From Pseudomaricurvus alkylphenolicus (lineage in GTDB: Bacteria; Pseudomonadota; Gammaproteobacteria; Pseudomonadales; Cellvibrionaceae), in the NCBI RefSeq assembly GCF_011683955.1, contig NZ_JAAQPI010000014.1:1-64000 (forward strand): DNA of 64,000 bases. The letters are read 5' to 3'. Position 1 is the stretch's first letter. Each line of letters starts with the position of its first letter. Below the pieces are notes generated by a model. It did no database searches. It saw only the letters and a list, made by a program, of their open reading frames with translations, and was not told the origin of the DNA. The position numbers and the translations under genes are program-made. Below, in pieces: positions 7,938 to 16,425 of this stretch.

Positions 7938-9266
7938 ATGAACGCTGTAGCAGACCCCAAACAGATTCTTGACCACTCACCCATGAACAGCTTCCAGATT
8001 TGTGCGGTGGTGATTTGTATCCTGCTCAATGCGCTGGATGGTTTTGATGTACTGGCGATCAGCTTCGCGTCTCCGGGCATCGCCAGCGAGTGGGGCATCA
8101 ACCGGGCGGCATTGGGTGTCGTCCTTGCCGCCGAACTGGTCGGCATGGCGATTGGCTCTATCACCCTCGGCAATATCGCCGACAGCATCGGACGCCGGCC
8201 AACCATCTTGTGGTGCCTGGTGTTGATGACGGCGGGAATGTATACCTCGTCTCTGGTCAATAGCGTTAACGTTTTGGTGATGACCCGTCTTGTTACCGGC
8301 GTGGGTATCGGCGGTATGCTCGCTTCCACCAATGCCATGACCGCCGAATTTTCCAATGCAAAGTATCGCAGTTTGGCGGTGATGGTGATGGCGACCGGAT
8401 TTCCGCTTGGGGCGATTATAGGCGGTTCTATTTCCACGCAGTTGCTGGCGACATTTGACTGGCGCGCCATTTTTGAATTCGGCGCTTTGTGCACGGGCTT
8501 TTTTATTCTGGTTGTCTGGATCGGTCTGCCTGAGTCTGTGGAGTACCTTGCCACCAGGAGACCGCCACATGCCCTGCAGCGTATTAACAAAACCCTGGAG
8601 CGCATGGGGCACGAAGCTCTGGCGGCTTTGCCTGAGCCTGTTACGGTTGAGAAAAGGGCCAGCTACTCGGTGCTGTTTTCTCCCAAGTACCGCAGCCTGA
8701 CCTTGCTTTTGATGGTCGCGTATTTCATGCACATCATGACGTTCTACTACATTCTGAAATGGATTCCCAAGATCGTCGTGGACATGGGTTATCAGGCCTC
8801 TCTGGCAGGTTCGGTGTTGGTGTGGGCCAACGTGGGGGGTGCCCTGGGTGCCTTGGTGATGGGTATCGTTTCCACCCGCGTACGCCTCAGAAAACTTTTA
8901 ACGGTGATGCTCGTGATCTCTTTCTTTATGGTATCGGTGTTTGGCCTTGGCCATGAGGATCTTGCGGAACTGTCGTTGATTGCCGCCGTCACCGGATTTT
9001 TTACCAACGCCAGTGTGGTGGGTTTTTACGCGCTGATGGCGGCATCTTTCCCGGCCGATGTCAGGGCCAGTGGTACCGGTGTGGTGATTGGTGTCGGCAG
9101 GGGCGGGGCCGCCATGGGGCCGGTTATTGCCGGACTGTTGTTCGTCACCGGCATGGATTTACTGGTGGTATCCATCGTGATGGGGGCGGGTGCCGCCATT
9201 GCCGCCGGAGCAATTTTTTCGCTGCGTCCGGTGCTGAAGCGACACGATATCGCAGCGACTATCTAA
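7938..9266 (+). CDS. MFS transporter, aromatic acid:H+ symporter type (HcaK/PcaK-like)
   Basis: This 442-residue inner-membrane protein has about twelve hydrophobic segments. The first helix carries NALDGFDVLAISFASP, a variant of the DGxD motif characteristic of the aromatic acid:H+ symporter family. The loop after helix 2 carries GNIADSIGRRP, the MFS signature. A charged cytoplasmic loop (about residues 200-250) separates the two halves. It sits between the acyl-CoA dehydrogenase and the aldehyde dehydrogenase on the same strand, so uptake of hydroxycinnamates or related aromatic acids across the inner membrane is the likely job. It would work after the TonB receptor has moved them across the outer membrane. 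The ATG follows AGATAACG with only weak ribosome-binding character. Confidence 0.85.
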   Translation: MNAVADPKQILDHSPMNSFQICAVVICILLNALDGFDVLAISFASPGIASEWGINRAALGVVLAAELVGMAIGSITLGNIADSIGRRPTILWCLVLMTAGMYTSSLVNSVNVLVMTRLVTGVGIGGMLASTNAMTAEFSNAKYRSLAVMVMATGFPLGAIIGGSISTQLLATFDWRAIFEFGALCTGFFILVVWIGLPESVEYLATRRPPHALQRINKTLERMGHEALAALPEPVTVEKRASYSVLFSPKYRSLTLLLMVAYFMHIMTFYYILKWIPKIVVDMGYQASLAGSVLVWANVGGALGALVMGIVSTRVRLRKLLTVMLVISFFMVSVFGLGHEDLAELSLIAAVTGFFTNASVVGFYALMAASFPADVRASGTGVVIGVGRGGAAMGPVIAGLLFVTGMDLLVVSIVMGAGAAIAAGAIFSLRPVLKRHDIAATI

Positions 9267-9285
9267 ATAACGAGGTTAATTGAAG

Positions 9286-10686
9286 ATGGCCAATTTTGAA
9301 CGAAAAAACCCACTGACGGGTGAAGTCGCCAGCAGTGCTGTGGCTATGCAGACTGCAGACATTGCCGGGATTTGTGAGAAAGCCCAGGCGGGTTTTGAGG
9401 CCTGGTCCAAGTTGGGACCCAACGCAAGACGCGCCGTTCTGATGGCGGCTGCGGAAGCTTTGGAATCAAGGCAGGCGGATTTTATCGAGGCGATGGCCAA
9501 TGAAATCGGCGCGACCCAGGGTTGGGCGGGTTTCAACGTTATGCTGGCGACGTCAATGTTACGAGAAGCGGCCAGTATCACCACGCAAATTGGCGGTGAA
9601 GTAATTCCTTCGGACAAGCCCGGTTGTCTGGCTATGGCAGTGCGTGAGCCCGTGGGTGCCATTCTCGGCATTGCTCCCTGGAATGCGCCGGTGATTTTGG
9701 GTGTGCGTGCTGTGGCAACGGCACTGGCCTGTGGAAACTCTGTGATTCTGAAAGCCTCGGAACTCTGCCCGCGAACTCACGAAATCATCATTGAGGCGCT
9801 GGCGGATGCCGGTTTCCCCGAAGGGACAGTTAATGTTGTGACCAATGCCCCCGAAGATGCCGGCGAGGTCGTGGGTGCCCTGATTGATCATCCGGCCGTC
9901 AAGCGTATCAACTTTACCGGATCCACCGAAGTGGGACGGATTATTGCCAAACGCGCCGCTGAACACCTTAAGCCCTGTCTGCTTGAACTGGGTGGCAAGG
10001 CACCTTTGCTGGTCCTGGAAGACGCCGACCTGGACGAGGCGGTCAAGGCCGCATCCTTTGGTGCCTATATGAACCAGGGCCAGATCTGCATGTCCACCGA
10101 GCGTCTGGTGGTGGTTGATGCGGTAGCCGACGCCTTCGCCGCCAAGCTGGCGGAAAAAGTAATGTCTATGCCCTGTGGTGATCCCCGTGAAGGCAATACG
10201 CCGCTGGGTGCCGTTGTCGACATCAAAACCGTTAACAAGGTCAATATGCTGATCGATGACGCGGTGTCCAAAGGTGCCAGCTTGCTGGCGGGCGAGAAGT
10301 CGGACACGGTATTGATGCCGGCCACGCTGATCGACGCTGTAACCCCGGAGATGAATATTTACCGGGAAGAAAGCTTCGGGCCTGTGGTATCCATCATTCG
10401 TGCAAAAGACGAAGCTGATGCGATTCGCATTGCCAATGACAGTGAATATGGGCTCAGCGCCGCGGTCTTTACTGGCGACTGCGCTCGCGGCCTGAAGGTG
10501 GCAAAACAAATACATTCCGGTATCTGCCACGTTAACGGGCCCACCGTGCATGACGAAGCGCAGATGCCATTTGGTGGTGTGGGTGCGTCCGGCTACGGCC
10601 GCTTTGGCGGCAAGGCCGGCATCGACAGCTTTACGGAGTTGCGCTGGATCACCATCGAAACCGAGCCCGGTCACTTTCCAATATAG
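9286..10686 (+). CDS. vdh: Vanillin / aromatic aldehyde dehydrogenase
   Basis: This 466-residue NAD(P)-dependent aldehyde dehydrogenase oxidises an aromatic aldehyde to the acid. The start is the ATG ten bases after CGAGG; a TTG six bases earlier is less well placed. Catalytic residues are visible: Cys268 in GQICMST and Glu234 in LELGG, with the cofactor-binding NFTGSTEVG. The C-terminal MPFGGVGASGYGRFGGK and FTELRWITI are hallmarks of the vanillin / salicylaldehyde dehydrogenase subgroup. Between an aromatic-acid transporter and a hydroxycinnamoyl-CoA hydratase-lyase, its expected substrate is the vanillin or 4-hydroxybenzaldehyde released by the lyase. Exact specificity cannot be read from sequence. 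Confidence 0.88.
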   Translation: MANFERKNPLTGEVASSAVAMQTADIAGICEKAQAGFEAWSKLGPNARRAVLMAAAEALESRQADFIEAMANEIGATQGWAGFNVMLATSMLREAASITTQIGGEVIPSDKPGCLAMAVREPVGAILGIAPWNAPVILGVRAVATALACGNSVILKASELCPRTHEIIIEALADAGFPEGTVNVVTNAPEDAGEVVGALIDHPAVKRINFTGSTEVGRIIAKRAAEHLKPCLLELGGKAPLLVLEDADLDEAVKAASFGAYMNQGQICMSTERLVVVDAVADAFAAKLAEKVMSMPCGDPREGNTPLGAVVDIKTVNKVNMLIDDAVSKGASLLAGEKSDTVLMPATLIDAVTPEMNIYREESFGPVVSIIRAKDEADAIRIANDSEYGLSAAVFTGDCARGLKVAKQIHSGICHVNGPTVHDEAQMPFGGVGASGYGRFGGKAGIDSFTELRWITIETEPGHFPI

Positions 10687-10759
10687 ACTCAGGCCAATGA
10701 ACTATTGGCCCCCTTTAAAAGACTTAAGTGTAAGAACAGTAGACGTGAGGAAAAAGATA

Positions 10760-11599
10760 ATGTCCATACCAGAAGATGAACTGAATACCGTTGCTTTTGA
10801 AGTGATTGATGGAATCGCGTGGGTGAAATACAACCGCCCGGAAAAACGCAACTGCCAGAGCCCCAAGCTCAACCGCCAGATGCTGCGTGTACTCGATGAG
10901 CTGGAATTCAACGATGATGTCGACGTACTGGTGTTAACCGGAGAAGGTGATGCCTTCTGCGCGGGAATGGATTTAAAAGAATATTTCCGTGAAACCGAAG
11001 TGCTCGGAATGGGGGGGGTGCGCAAGTCCCAGCGCGAAGCCTATGGCTGGTGGGAGCGTCTGCGCTGGTACCAGAAGCCCACCATTGCTATGGTCAATGG
11101 CTGGTGTTTTGGCGGCGCCTATGGTCCCTTGTTCTCCTGCGACCTGGCTTTCGCAGCGGACGAGGCTCAGTTTGGCCTGAGCGAAATCAACTGGGGCATT
11201 TTGCCTGGCGGCGGCGCCACCAAGGTGGCCACCAATCTAATGAACTTCCGCAACGCCATGTACCACGCCCTGATGGGCGAAAACCTGTCCGGCAAGGAAG
11301 CAGCGGAACAAGGCCTGGTGAACGAGTCAGTGCCACTGGCGCAGTTGAAGGAACGGGTTATTGAAGTGGCCAAGAACCTGCAAAAGAAAAACCCTGTCGC
11401 ACTCAAGGCCACCAAAGACGTGGTCCGCCGCGTCAGCGAAATGACCTTTGATAACGCCATGGACTACCTGATTCGCGCCCAGGAGGCGGCCAATTCTTTC
11501 GATCCGGTCGGACGCAAGGAAGGCATCAAGCAGTTTATTGATGACAAGACCTACAAACCCGGCCTGGGTGCGTACGACAAATCCAAACAAGCGAGCTGA
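10760..11599 (+). CDS. ech: p-Hydroxycinnamoyl-CoA hydratase/lyase (feruloyl-CoA hydratase-lyase, HCHL)
   Basis: This 279-residue crotonase-fold enzyme hydrates feruloyl- or coumaroyl-CoA and then splits it to an aromatic aldehyde and acetyl-CoA. Sequence characteristic of Pseudomonas HCHL is retained: NRPEKRN, AGMDLKEYFRE, KPTIAMVNGWCFGG, FGLSEINWGI and the closing IDDKTYKPGL. The catalytic glutamate is Glu142 (Glu143 in the P. fluorescens enzyme). The residue corresponding to Ser123 there is glycine here (Gly122), a change near the active site. The ATG at 10760 follows GTGAGGA. The frame is open upstream but that part has no homology. It lies between the aldehyde dehydrogenase and the CoA ligase, the gene set of CoA-dependent non-beta-oxidative ferulate degradation. 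Confidence 0.93.
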   Translation: MSIPEDELNTVAFEVIDGIAWVKYNRPEKRNCQSPKLNRQMLRVLDELEFNDDVDVLVLTGEGDAFCAGMDLKEYFRETEVLGMGGVRKSQREAYGWWERLRWYQKPTIAMVNGWCFGGAYGPLFSCDLAFAADEAQFGLSEINWGILPGGGATKVATNLMNFRNAMYHALMGENLSGKEAAEQGLVNESVPLAQLKERVIEVAKNLQKKNPVALKATKDVVRRVSEMTFDNAMDYLIRAQEAANSFDPVGRKEGIKQFIDDKTYKPGLGAYDKSKQAS

Positions 11600-11607
11600 G
11601 CAAAGCC

Positions 11608-13071
11608 ATGGATTACATAGGTTTTCACGCCGGCCTGCACGCCGACCGCTTGGCGGTGACGGACCTGACCCATGGCCGACAGCTAAGCTACAAGGCGCTG
11701 GATCGTCTGGTGGCCGGCAGCGTCGGTATTTTGCTGGAGCAGGGCGTTACCGAAGGGGATCGGGTCGCCTGCCTGGCGAAAAACCGAGTGGAATTCATAC
11801 TGCTGAACTTTGCCTGCGCACGCCTCGGGGCCATCTTTGTTCCTCTCAACTGGCGCCTGTCTCCAGCGGAGCTGAAGGTGGTGATCGACGACTGTGAACC
11901 CTCTGTGATCTATGCCGACGAACTGGCGCAATCGCTTGAGGTTGAGGCCCAGGATATTGGATCGCTTTACAACAGGGCGTTAAGCATCGATCCAGTGCGG
12001 CCGCAACCCAAGTGCGTCGACCTGACGTCGCTGATGCTCTACACGTCGGGAACCACAGGTAAACCCAAGGGTGTGATGCTCAGTGAACGTAACCTGACGG
12101 AAACGGGCATTAATTTTTCGCTGCTGGGCGAGGTGGATGCGGACAGTCATTTTCTCTGTGAGTCGCCCATGTTTCACATCATTGGCATGGTGACCTCCAT
12201 CAGGCCGGCGTTCCTATTGGGCGCCCATGTGTCTATCTCTGACCGGTTTATTCCCGAGCGTACGTTTTCTCGATTGACCGATCCGGAGATGAGATTTACT
12301 CACTACTTCTGCGTTCCCCAGATGGCGCTCGCCCTGCGCGATGCAGACGGTTTTGATGCGTCGAAGTTGTCGCACATGAAGGCAATCTTTACCGGAGGCG
12401 CGCCGCACCCCGAGGCGCAGATCAGGGACTGGCTCAACGATGGCATCGCCATTGTCGACGGCTATGGCATGAGTGAAATGGGGACCGTCTTTGGTATGCC
12501 GATCGACAGGAATCTGATCGATAAAAAGGCCGGCTGCGTCGGCTTCGGTACCCCGCGTATTCAGGCAAGAATCGTAGACGACAACAATCAACCGGTCCCG
12601 CCAGGGGTGCCGGGTGAGCTGCATCTGAAAGGGGACAATGTCACCCGTGGATACTGGCGTCGGGAAGAGGACTATAAAGCGTCATTTACCGACGACGGCT
12701 GGTTCAAGACCGGAGACGTTCTTACCTGTGACGAAGACGGCTATTACGCTGTCACCGACCGCAAAAAGGATATGTTTATCTCCGGTGGTGAAAACGTCTA
12801 CCCGGTGGAGGTGGAAGCCCAACTGGTGAAGTTCCCGGGTATTGTGGAGCTGGCGGTGATTGGTGTTCCCGACGATAAGTGGGGAGAAGTCGGTTGCCTG
12901 TTCTATGTGCCGGAAGACGATGACATCAGTCTGGAAGAGGTTGAGGCTTACCTGACGTCGCGTTTGGCGAAATACAAAATTCCCAAGCAGGTGCGCAGGC
13001 TGGCGAGTCTTCCCCGTAATGGTGTCGGCAAACTGATGCGGCACGAGTTGCGGAAACTTTACTCCGAATAA
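11608..13071 (+). CDS. fcs: Feruloyl-CoA / hydroxycinnamate-CoA ligase (ANL superfamily)
   Basis: This 487-residue adenylate-forming ligase would activate ferulate or a related acid with ATP and CoA. The phosphate loop YTSGTTGKPKGV is at about residues 144-155. Adenylation motifs GYGMSE and DGWFKTGD and the C-terminal lysine motif RNGVGKLMR follow, so both the large N-domain and the small mobile C-domain are present. It starts only eight bases after the hydratase-lyase stop, indicating one transcript and probable coupling. The length fits feruloyl-CoA synthetases of the Fcs type. Context supports ferulate, coumarate or caffeate; other aryl or acyl acids cannot be excluded by sequence alone. 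Confidence 0.87.
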   Translation: MDYIGFHAGLHADRLAVTDLTHGRQLSYKALDRLVAGSVGILLEQGVTEGDRVACLAKNRVEFILLNFACARLGAIFVPLNWRLSPAELKVVIDDCEPSVIYADELAQSLEVEAQDIGSLYNRALSIDPVRPQPKCVDLTSLMLYTSGTTGKPKGVMLSERNLTETGINFSLLGEVDADSHFLCESPMFHIIGMVTSIRPAFLLGAHVSISDRFIPERTFSRLTDPEMRFTHYFCVPQMALALRDADGFDASKLSHMKAIFTGGAPHPEAQIRDWLNDGIAIVDGYGMSEMGTVFGMPIDRNLIDKKAGCVGFGTPRIQARIVDDNNQPVPPGVPGELHLKGDNVTRGYWRREEDYKASFTDDGWFKTGDVLTCDEDGYYAVTDRKKDMFISGGENVYPVEVEAQLVKFPGIVELAVIGVPDDKWGEVGCLFYVPEDDDISLEEVEAYLTSRLAKYKIPKQVRRLASLPRNGVGKLMRHELRKLYSE

Positions 13072-13087
13072 TTTTGGGAGCATCGAG

Positions 13088-13969
13088 ATGATCAATCCGG
13101 ATACCGTCAAGGCCATAGACGTTCACGTTCACGCGGAGGTTTCCTGCACGGATCCGGAAGATCCGGTGATGGGGAAATTCTTTGATGCCTCCACCAGCTA
13201 CTTCAAGACACCTCGTGAGCGGCCAACGATTCCGGAAACTATCGATTATTACCGCCAACAGAATATGGCATTTTGCCTGTTCACGGTCGACTGCGAAGCC
13301 GGCCTGGGCGCCAAGCGCATTCGCAATGAGGAAATCGCGGAACTGGCCAACGCCAATTCCGACGTGGTGATCCCCTTTGCCTCCATCGATCCCCACAAAG
13401 GTAAGTTCGGTGCCCGTGAGGCCAGGGATCTGGTCGAGAACTGGGGCGTCAAGGGCTTTAAGTTTCATCCACCCATGCAGGATTACGATCCGGCCGATCG
13501 CATCGCCTATCCCATTTACGAAGTCATCGCGGAATACAAACTGCCGGCCATCTTTCACACCGGTCACTCGGGCATGGGGACTGGATTGAAGGGCGGTGGT
13601 GGCATAAAACTGAAATACGGCCAGCCCATGCTGGTGGACGAAGTCGCGGCTGACTTTCCCGATATGAATTTTATTCTCGCGCATCCCAGTTGGCCATGGA
13701 CTGACGAAAGCCTGTCCATGGCGCTGCACAAGGCCAATGTCTATATCGACTTGAGTGGCTGGTCCCCCAAGTATTTTCCCGAGCAGATTATTCGCTACGC
13801 CAATACCCAGCTCAGCCACAAGATGCTGTTTGGCTCTGATTTTCCGTTGATTCGGCCCGATGCCTGGATTGAGGTGGCAAGAAAAGTCGGCTTTAAGGAA
13901 GAGGTACTGAAGAAGATCACCAAGGACAACGCGGTAAAGCTGCTGGGATTGGACAACACATCACAATAA
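13088..13969 (+). CDS. Amidohydrolase-2 (ACMSD-type TIM barrel) of unknown substrate in ferulate operon
   Basis: This 293-residue metal-dependent TIM-barrel protein has the first-strand metal motif DVHVHAE, the mid-barrel KFHPP, FHTGHSG and AHPSWPW segments, and the closing GSDFPL aspartate. It belongs to the Amidohydrolase_2 group, which includes decarboxylases (ACMSD, gamma-resorcylate, 5-carboxyvanillate) and hydrolases. There is no signal peptide, so it is cytoplasmic. GGGAG precedes the ATG, and it lies 17 bases after the ligase and 15 bases before vanA, clearly inside the operon. Its role in a ferulate-to-protocatechuate pathway is not standard. Decarboxylation of a vanillate-type acid or hydrolysis of a ring-cleavage lactone are both possible. 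Confidence 0.75.
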   Translation: MINPDTVKAIDVHVHAEVSCTDPEDPVMGKFFDASTSYFKTPRERPTIPETIDYYRQQNMAFCLFTVDCEAGLGAKRIRNEEIAELANANSDVVIPFASIDPHKGKFGAREARDLVENWGVKGFKFHPPMQDYDPADRIAYPIYEVIAEYKLPAIFHTGHSGMGTGLKGGGGIKLKYGQPMLVDEVAADFPDMNFILAHPSWPWTDESLSMALHKANVYIDLSGWSPKYFPEQIIRYANTQLSHKMLFGSDFPLIRPDAWIEVARKVGFKEEVLKKITKDNAVKLLGLDNTSQ

Positions 13970-13983
13970 TTTCAAGGTATAAC

Positions 13984-15018
13984 ATGTATCTGAAAAACTG
14001 CTGGTACGTAGCCTGTACCCCGGACGAATTCGCCGAAAAACCTCTGGGTCGCAAGATCTGCGGCGAGAACATTGTTTTTTACAGGGGCAAGGGCGGCGAA
14101 GTCGCCGCCGTTGAAGACTATTGCCCCCATCGTGGGGCACCATTTTCCCTGGGGTATATTGAAGACGGTCTGTTAGTGTGTGGCTATCACGGTCTCAAGA
14201 TGGACAGCGATGGCAAGCCCGCTGCCATGCCCGGGCAGCGAACGGATCGATTCCCCTGTATTCGCAGTTACCCGGTGGTTGAGCGTTACGGTTTTGTTTG
14301 GGTCTGGACCGGCAAGGCCGATCAGGCCGACGCATCAAGCATACCAGTCCTGAAATGGGCGGACAGTCCGGACTGGGGCTATGGCGGAGGGCTCTATCAT
14401 ATTCAATGTGATTATCGTTTGATGATCGATAACCTGATGGACCTGACCCATGAGACTTACGTCCATTCCACCAGCATCGGCCAGAAGGAAATTGACGAAG
14501 CGCCGGTGTCCACCGTGGTTGACGGCGAAACGGTTATTACCAGCCGCCATATGGACAACGTCACTGCGCCGCCGTTCTGGCAAATGGCGCTGCGTGCCAA
14601 CGATCTGGCCGATGATGTCGCCGTGGACCGATGGCAGATCTGCCGCTTTACGCCTCCCAGCCATGTTCTGATTGAGGTGGGTGTTGCCCATGCCGGCAGG
14701 GGCGGCATGAATGCCGCTCCGCAATATCGGGCCAACAGCATTGTGGTGGATTTTATTACCCCCGAGACCGAGACCTCCATGTGGTACTTCTGGGGCATGG
14801 CGCGGCAGTTCAAGCCCGCAGACGTTGAGCTGACGGACTCTATCCGAGAAGGACAGGGCAGGATTTTTGCGGAAGACCTGGACATGCTGGAATGCCAGCA
14901 GCGCAATCTCCTGCAGTACCCGGAACGCCGACTGATGAAGCTGAACATCGATGCCGGTGGTGTCCAGTCGCGGCGGATTCTGGATAGACTGATCAAAGCG
15001 GAAAACACCATCACCTGA
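13984..15018 (+). CDS. vanA: Vanillate O-demethylase, oxygenase subunit
   Basis: This 344-residue Rieske non-haem iron oxygenase oxidatively removes the methyl group of vanillate, giving protocatechuate and formaldehyde. Its sequence follows Pseudomonas VanA closely, from the opening NCWYVACTPDE to MIDNLMDLTHETYVH and the closing LNIDAGGVQSRR. The Rieske ligands are Cys47/His49 and Cys66/His69. The mononuclear iron ligands include His156 and His161. AAGG precedes the start, directly after the amidohydrolase. The reductase partner VanB, which supplies electrons, is not adjacent and not elsewhere in the window, so it must be encoded elsewhere or replaced by a generic reductase. The next gene is a LuxR regulator 170 bases on. 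Confidence 0.95.
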   Translation: MYLKNCWYVACTPDEFAEKPLGRKICGENIVFYRGKGGEVAAVEDYCPHRGAPFSLGYIEDGLLVCGYHGLKMDSDGKPAAMPGQRTDRFPCIRSYPVVERYGFVWVWTGKADQADASSIPVLKWADSPDWGYGGGLYHIQCDYRLMIDNLMDLTHETYVHSTSIGQKEIDEAPVSTVVDGETVITSRHMDNVTAPPFWQMALRANDLADDVAVDRWQICRFTPPSHVLIEVGVAHAGRGGMNAAPQYRANSIVVDFITPETETSMWYFWGMARQFKPADVELTDSIREGQGRIFAEDLDMLECQQRNLLQYPERRLMKLNIDAGGVQSRRILDRLIKAENTIT

Positions 15019-15115
15019 ATCAACGCTCAACCAAACTCGCTTATTGTTGCGCATCATCAACACGCAGCCTGTTATGACTGAAGGTACTTAGAAACCCGCG
15101 CTGTCGAGACATGAC

Positions 15116-15144
15116 TTGACAGTGTGGCTCACTTGGGAGATTTT
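15116..15144 (+). promoter_or_regulatory. Possible sigma-70 promoter for the LuxR regulator
   Basis: A perfect -35 hexamer, TTGACA, lies at 15116-15121. After 17 bases comes a weak -10 candidate, GATTTT (15139-15144), in the intergenic DNA between vanA and the LuxR gene. This is the only good -35 in the gap. Activity is inferred. Confidence 0.35.
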
Positions 15145-15188
15145 GGTCCTATGTGTTTCCGGAGGAGTCCCGAACGCCGGGGTTAACT

Positions 15189-16319
15189 ATGTCGGTCGAG
15201 TTTCTGGGGCGGTTTCTGCCTGTCTTTTACAATACCGCTGCACAGCCGGATGCCTGGCAACATGCGCTTGATCAGATCTGCGAAGAAATGCAAGTTGGCA
15301 GTGCCGTGGTGCAAATGCTGGGGCGGGAGGGTGACCACCTGGTGCCGCACTGGAATGCCAGGGATTCAATCTCTACCGCCCGATCCAGCGCCCACGACAG
15401 CCTGGTCAATAACCAGGACAATCCCCGCCTCATCATCCAGGATCCCAACGCGGAGATTCCGGACAGCGGCGTGTATCGAGATGAGGAGAGCCTGGCGCCA
15501 TCGGCATTGCGCTCGCTGCGCGAGAGGCTGCAAGCCATCGGCCTGGGGCGGGCCATCACCCTGGGGCTGCGCTATGATGAAGATCGCAGCCTGTGCCTGA
15601 TTTTGCACCGACGCTGCGATGATGGCCGTGATTTCAATGCCGAGCAGGTGCAACTCCTGCAATTGCTGACGCCCCACCTGAAGCAGACTGTGTCCATGTC
15701 TGAGCAGCTGGGCAATACTCAGCGTAGCGTCGATCATTTGAGCCAGTGTGTGGATCAGCTCGGTACGGGGGTGATGCTGCTAGACGACAAGGGCCACATG
15801 CGCTGGGGCAATGCCATGGCGCGGCGAATGCTTGAGCGATCGTCAAACATCTCCGTTATCAATGGCCGGATTCGTTGTCAATCTACCGAGAATCAACAAA
15901 AACTCACCGATCTGCTGAGTCGGGCCAGCGCGTTCGACCGGGCCGGGCAGCAAGCGGTCACGGTGCTGGGGCAGCCCTGGGACGATCCACTGCACCTGCT
16001 GCTGCGGCGCCTTCCCGGCAGCCCTGCGGCTGGCGGCACCTTGGCGCTGTACCTGTCGGACTCGGTCAGCCAAACTCCGATAGCAGCGGACGATCTGATG
16101 CACCTGTTCAGCCTGACGCCCGCCGAGGCTCATCTGGCTGCCGCCTTGTGCCAGGGCAAGTCCATCAACGACTATGCCGAGGATAAAGGCGTATCCACCG
16201 GCACGGTGCGTATCCACCTCAAAAACCTGTTTGCCAAACTGGGCACCAATCGCCAGCCGGATCTGGTACGCCTGTTGAGCGCTTCCGTTGTGGCCAAAAT
16301 GCACCCGACCCCTCTCTGA
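15189..16319 (+). CDS. LuxR-type helix-turn-helix transcriptional regulator
   Basis: This 376-residue protein ends in a GerE/LuxR DNA-binding domain: LTPAEAHLAAALCQGKSIND then VSTGTVRIHLKNLFAKLGT, the expected four-helix pattern. The preceding 300 residues form a sensor region. Around residue 200 a PAS-like stretch, TGVMLLDDKGHMRWGNAMAR, is visible. There is no response-regulator receiver domain and no obvious acyl-homoserine-lactone domain. The ATG at 15189 lacks a close ribosome-binding site. A GTG at 15153 adds twelve residues, but the nearby GGAGGAG is badly placed for either start. It stands immediately upstream of the serine hydrolase-TonB receptor genes, and a near-perfect palindrome lies between them, so it probably controls that unit. 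Confidence 0.85.
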   Translation: MSVEFLGRFLPVFYNTAAQPDAWQHALDQICEEMQVGSAVVQMLGREGDHLVPHWNARDSISTARSSAHDSLVNNQDNPRLIIQDPNAEIPDSGVYRDEESLAPSALRSLRERLQAIGLGRAITLGLRYDEDRSLCLILHRRCDDGRDFNAEQVQLLQLLTPHLKQTVSMSEQLGNTQRSVDHLSQCVDQLGTGVMLLDDKGHMRWGNAMARRMLERSSNISVINGRIRCQSTENQQKLTDLLSRASAFDRAGQQAVTVLGQPWDDPLHLLLRRLPGSPAAGGTLALYLSDSVSQTPIAADDLMHLFSLTPAEAHLAAALCQGKSINDYAEDKGVSTGTVRIHLKNLFAKLGTNRQPDLVRLLSASVVAKMHPTPL

Positions 16320-16338
16320 TCGGACTTTTTTCACTCCC

Positions 16339-16358
16339 CCTATCCCATTTGGGATAGG
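16339..16358. promoter_or_regulatory. 20-bp palindrome, candidate LuxR-type operator
   Basis: CCTATCCCA and TGGGATAGG are perfect inverted 9-mers separated by TT, starting 20 bases after the LuxR stop and ending 67 bases before the serine-hydrolase ATG. LuxR-family regulators commonly bind 18-20-bp inverted repeats at such positions. No T-run follows, which argues against an intrinsic terminator. Assignment to the adjacent regulator is inference. Confidence 0.5.
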
Positions 16359-16425
16359 ACGCCTTCGCGCTTAGTCACTAGCATTAAGTTTCAGATTGAT
16401 GACGGTGTTTACGGAGTGGTAACGA

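Noticed and set aside
9559-10674. 371-codon reverse open frame opposite the aldehyde dehydrogenase
   Set aside because: Shadow frame. The forward gene has intact catalytic Cys and Glu motifs.
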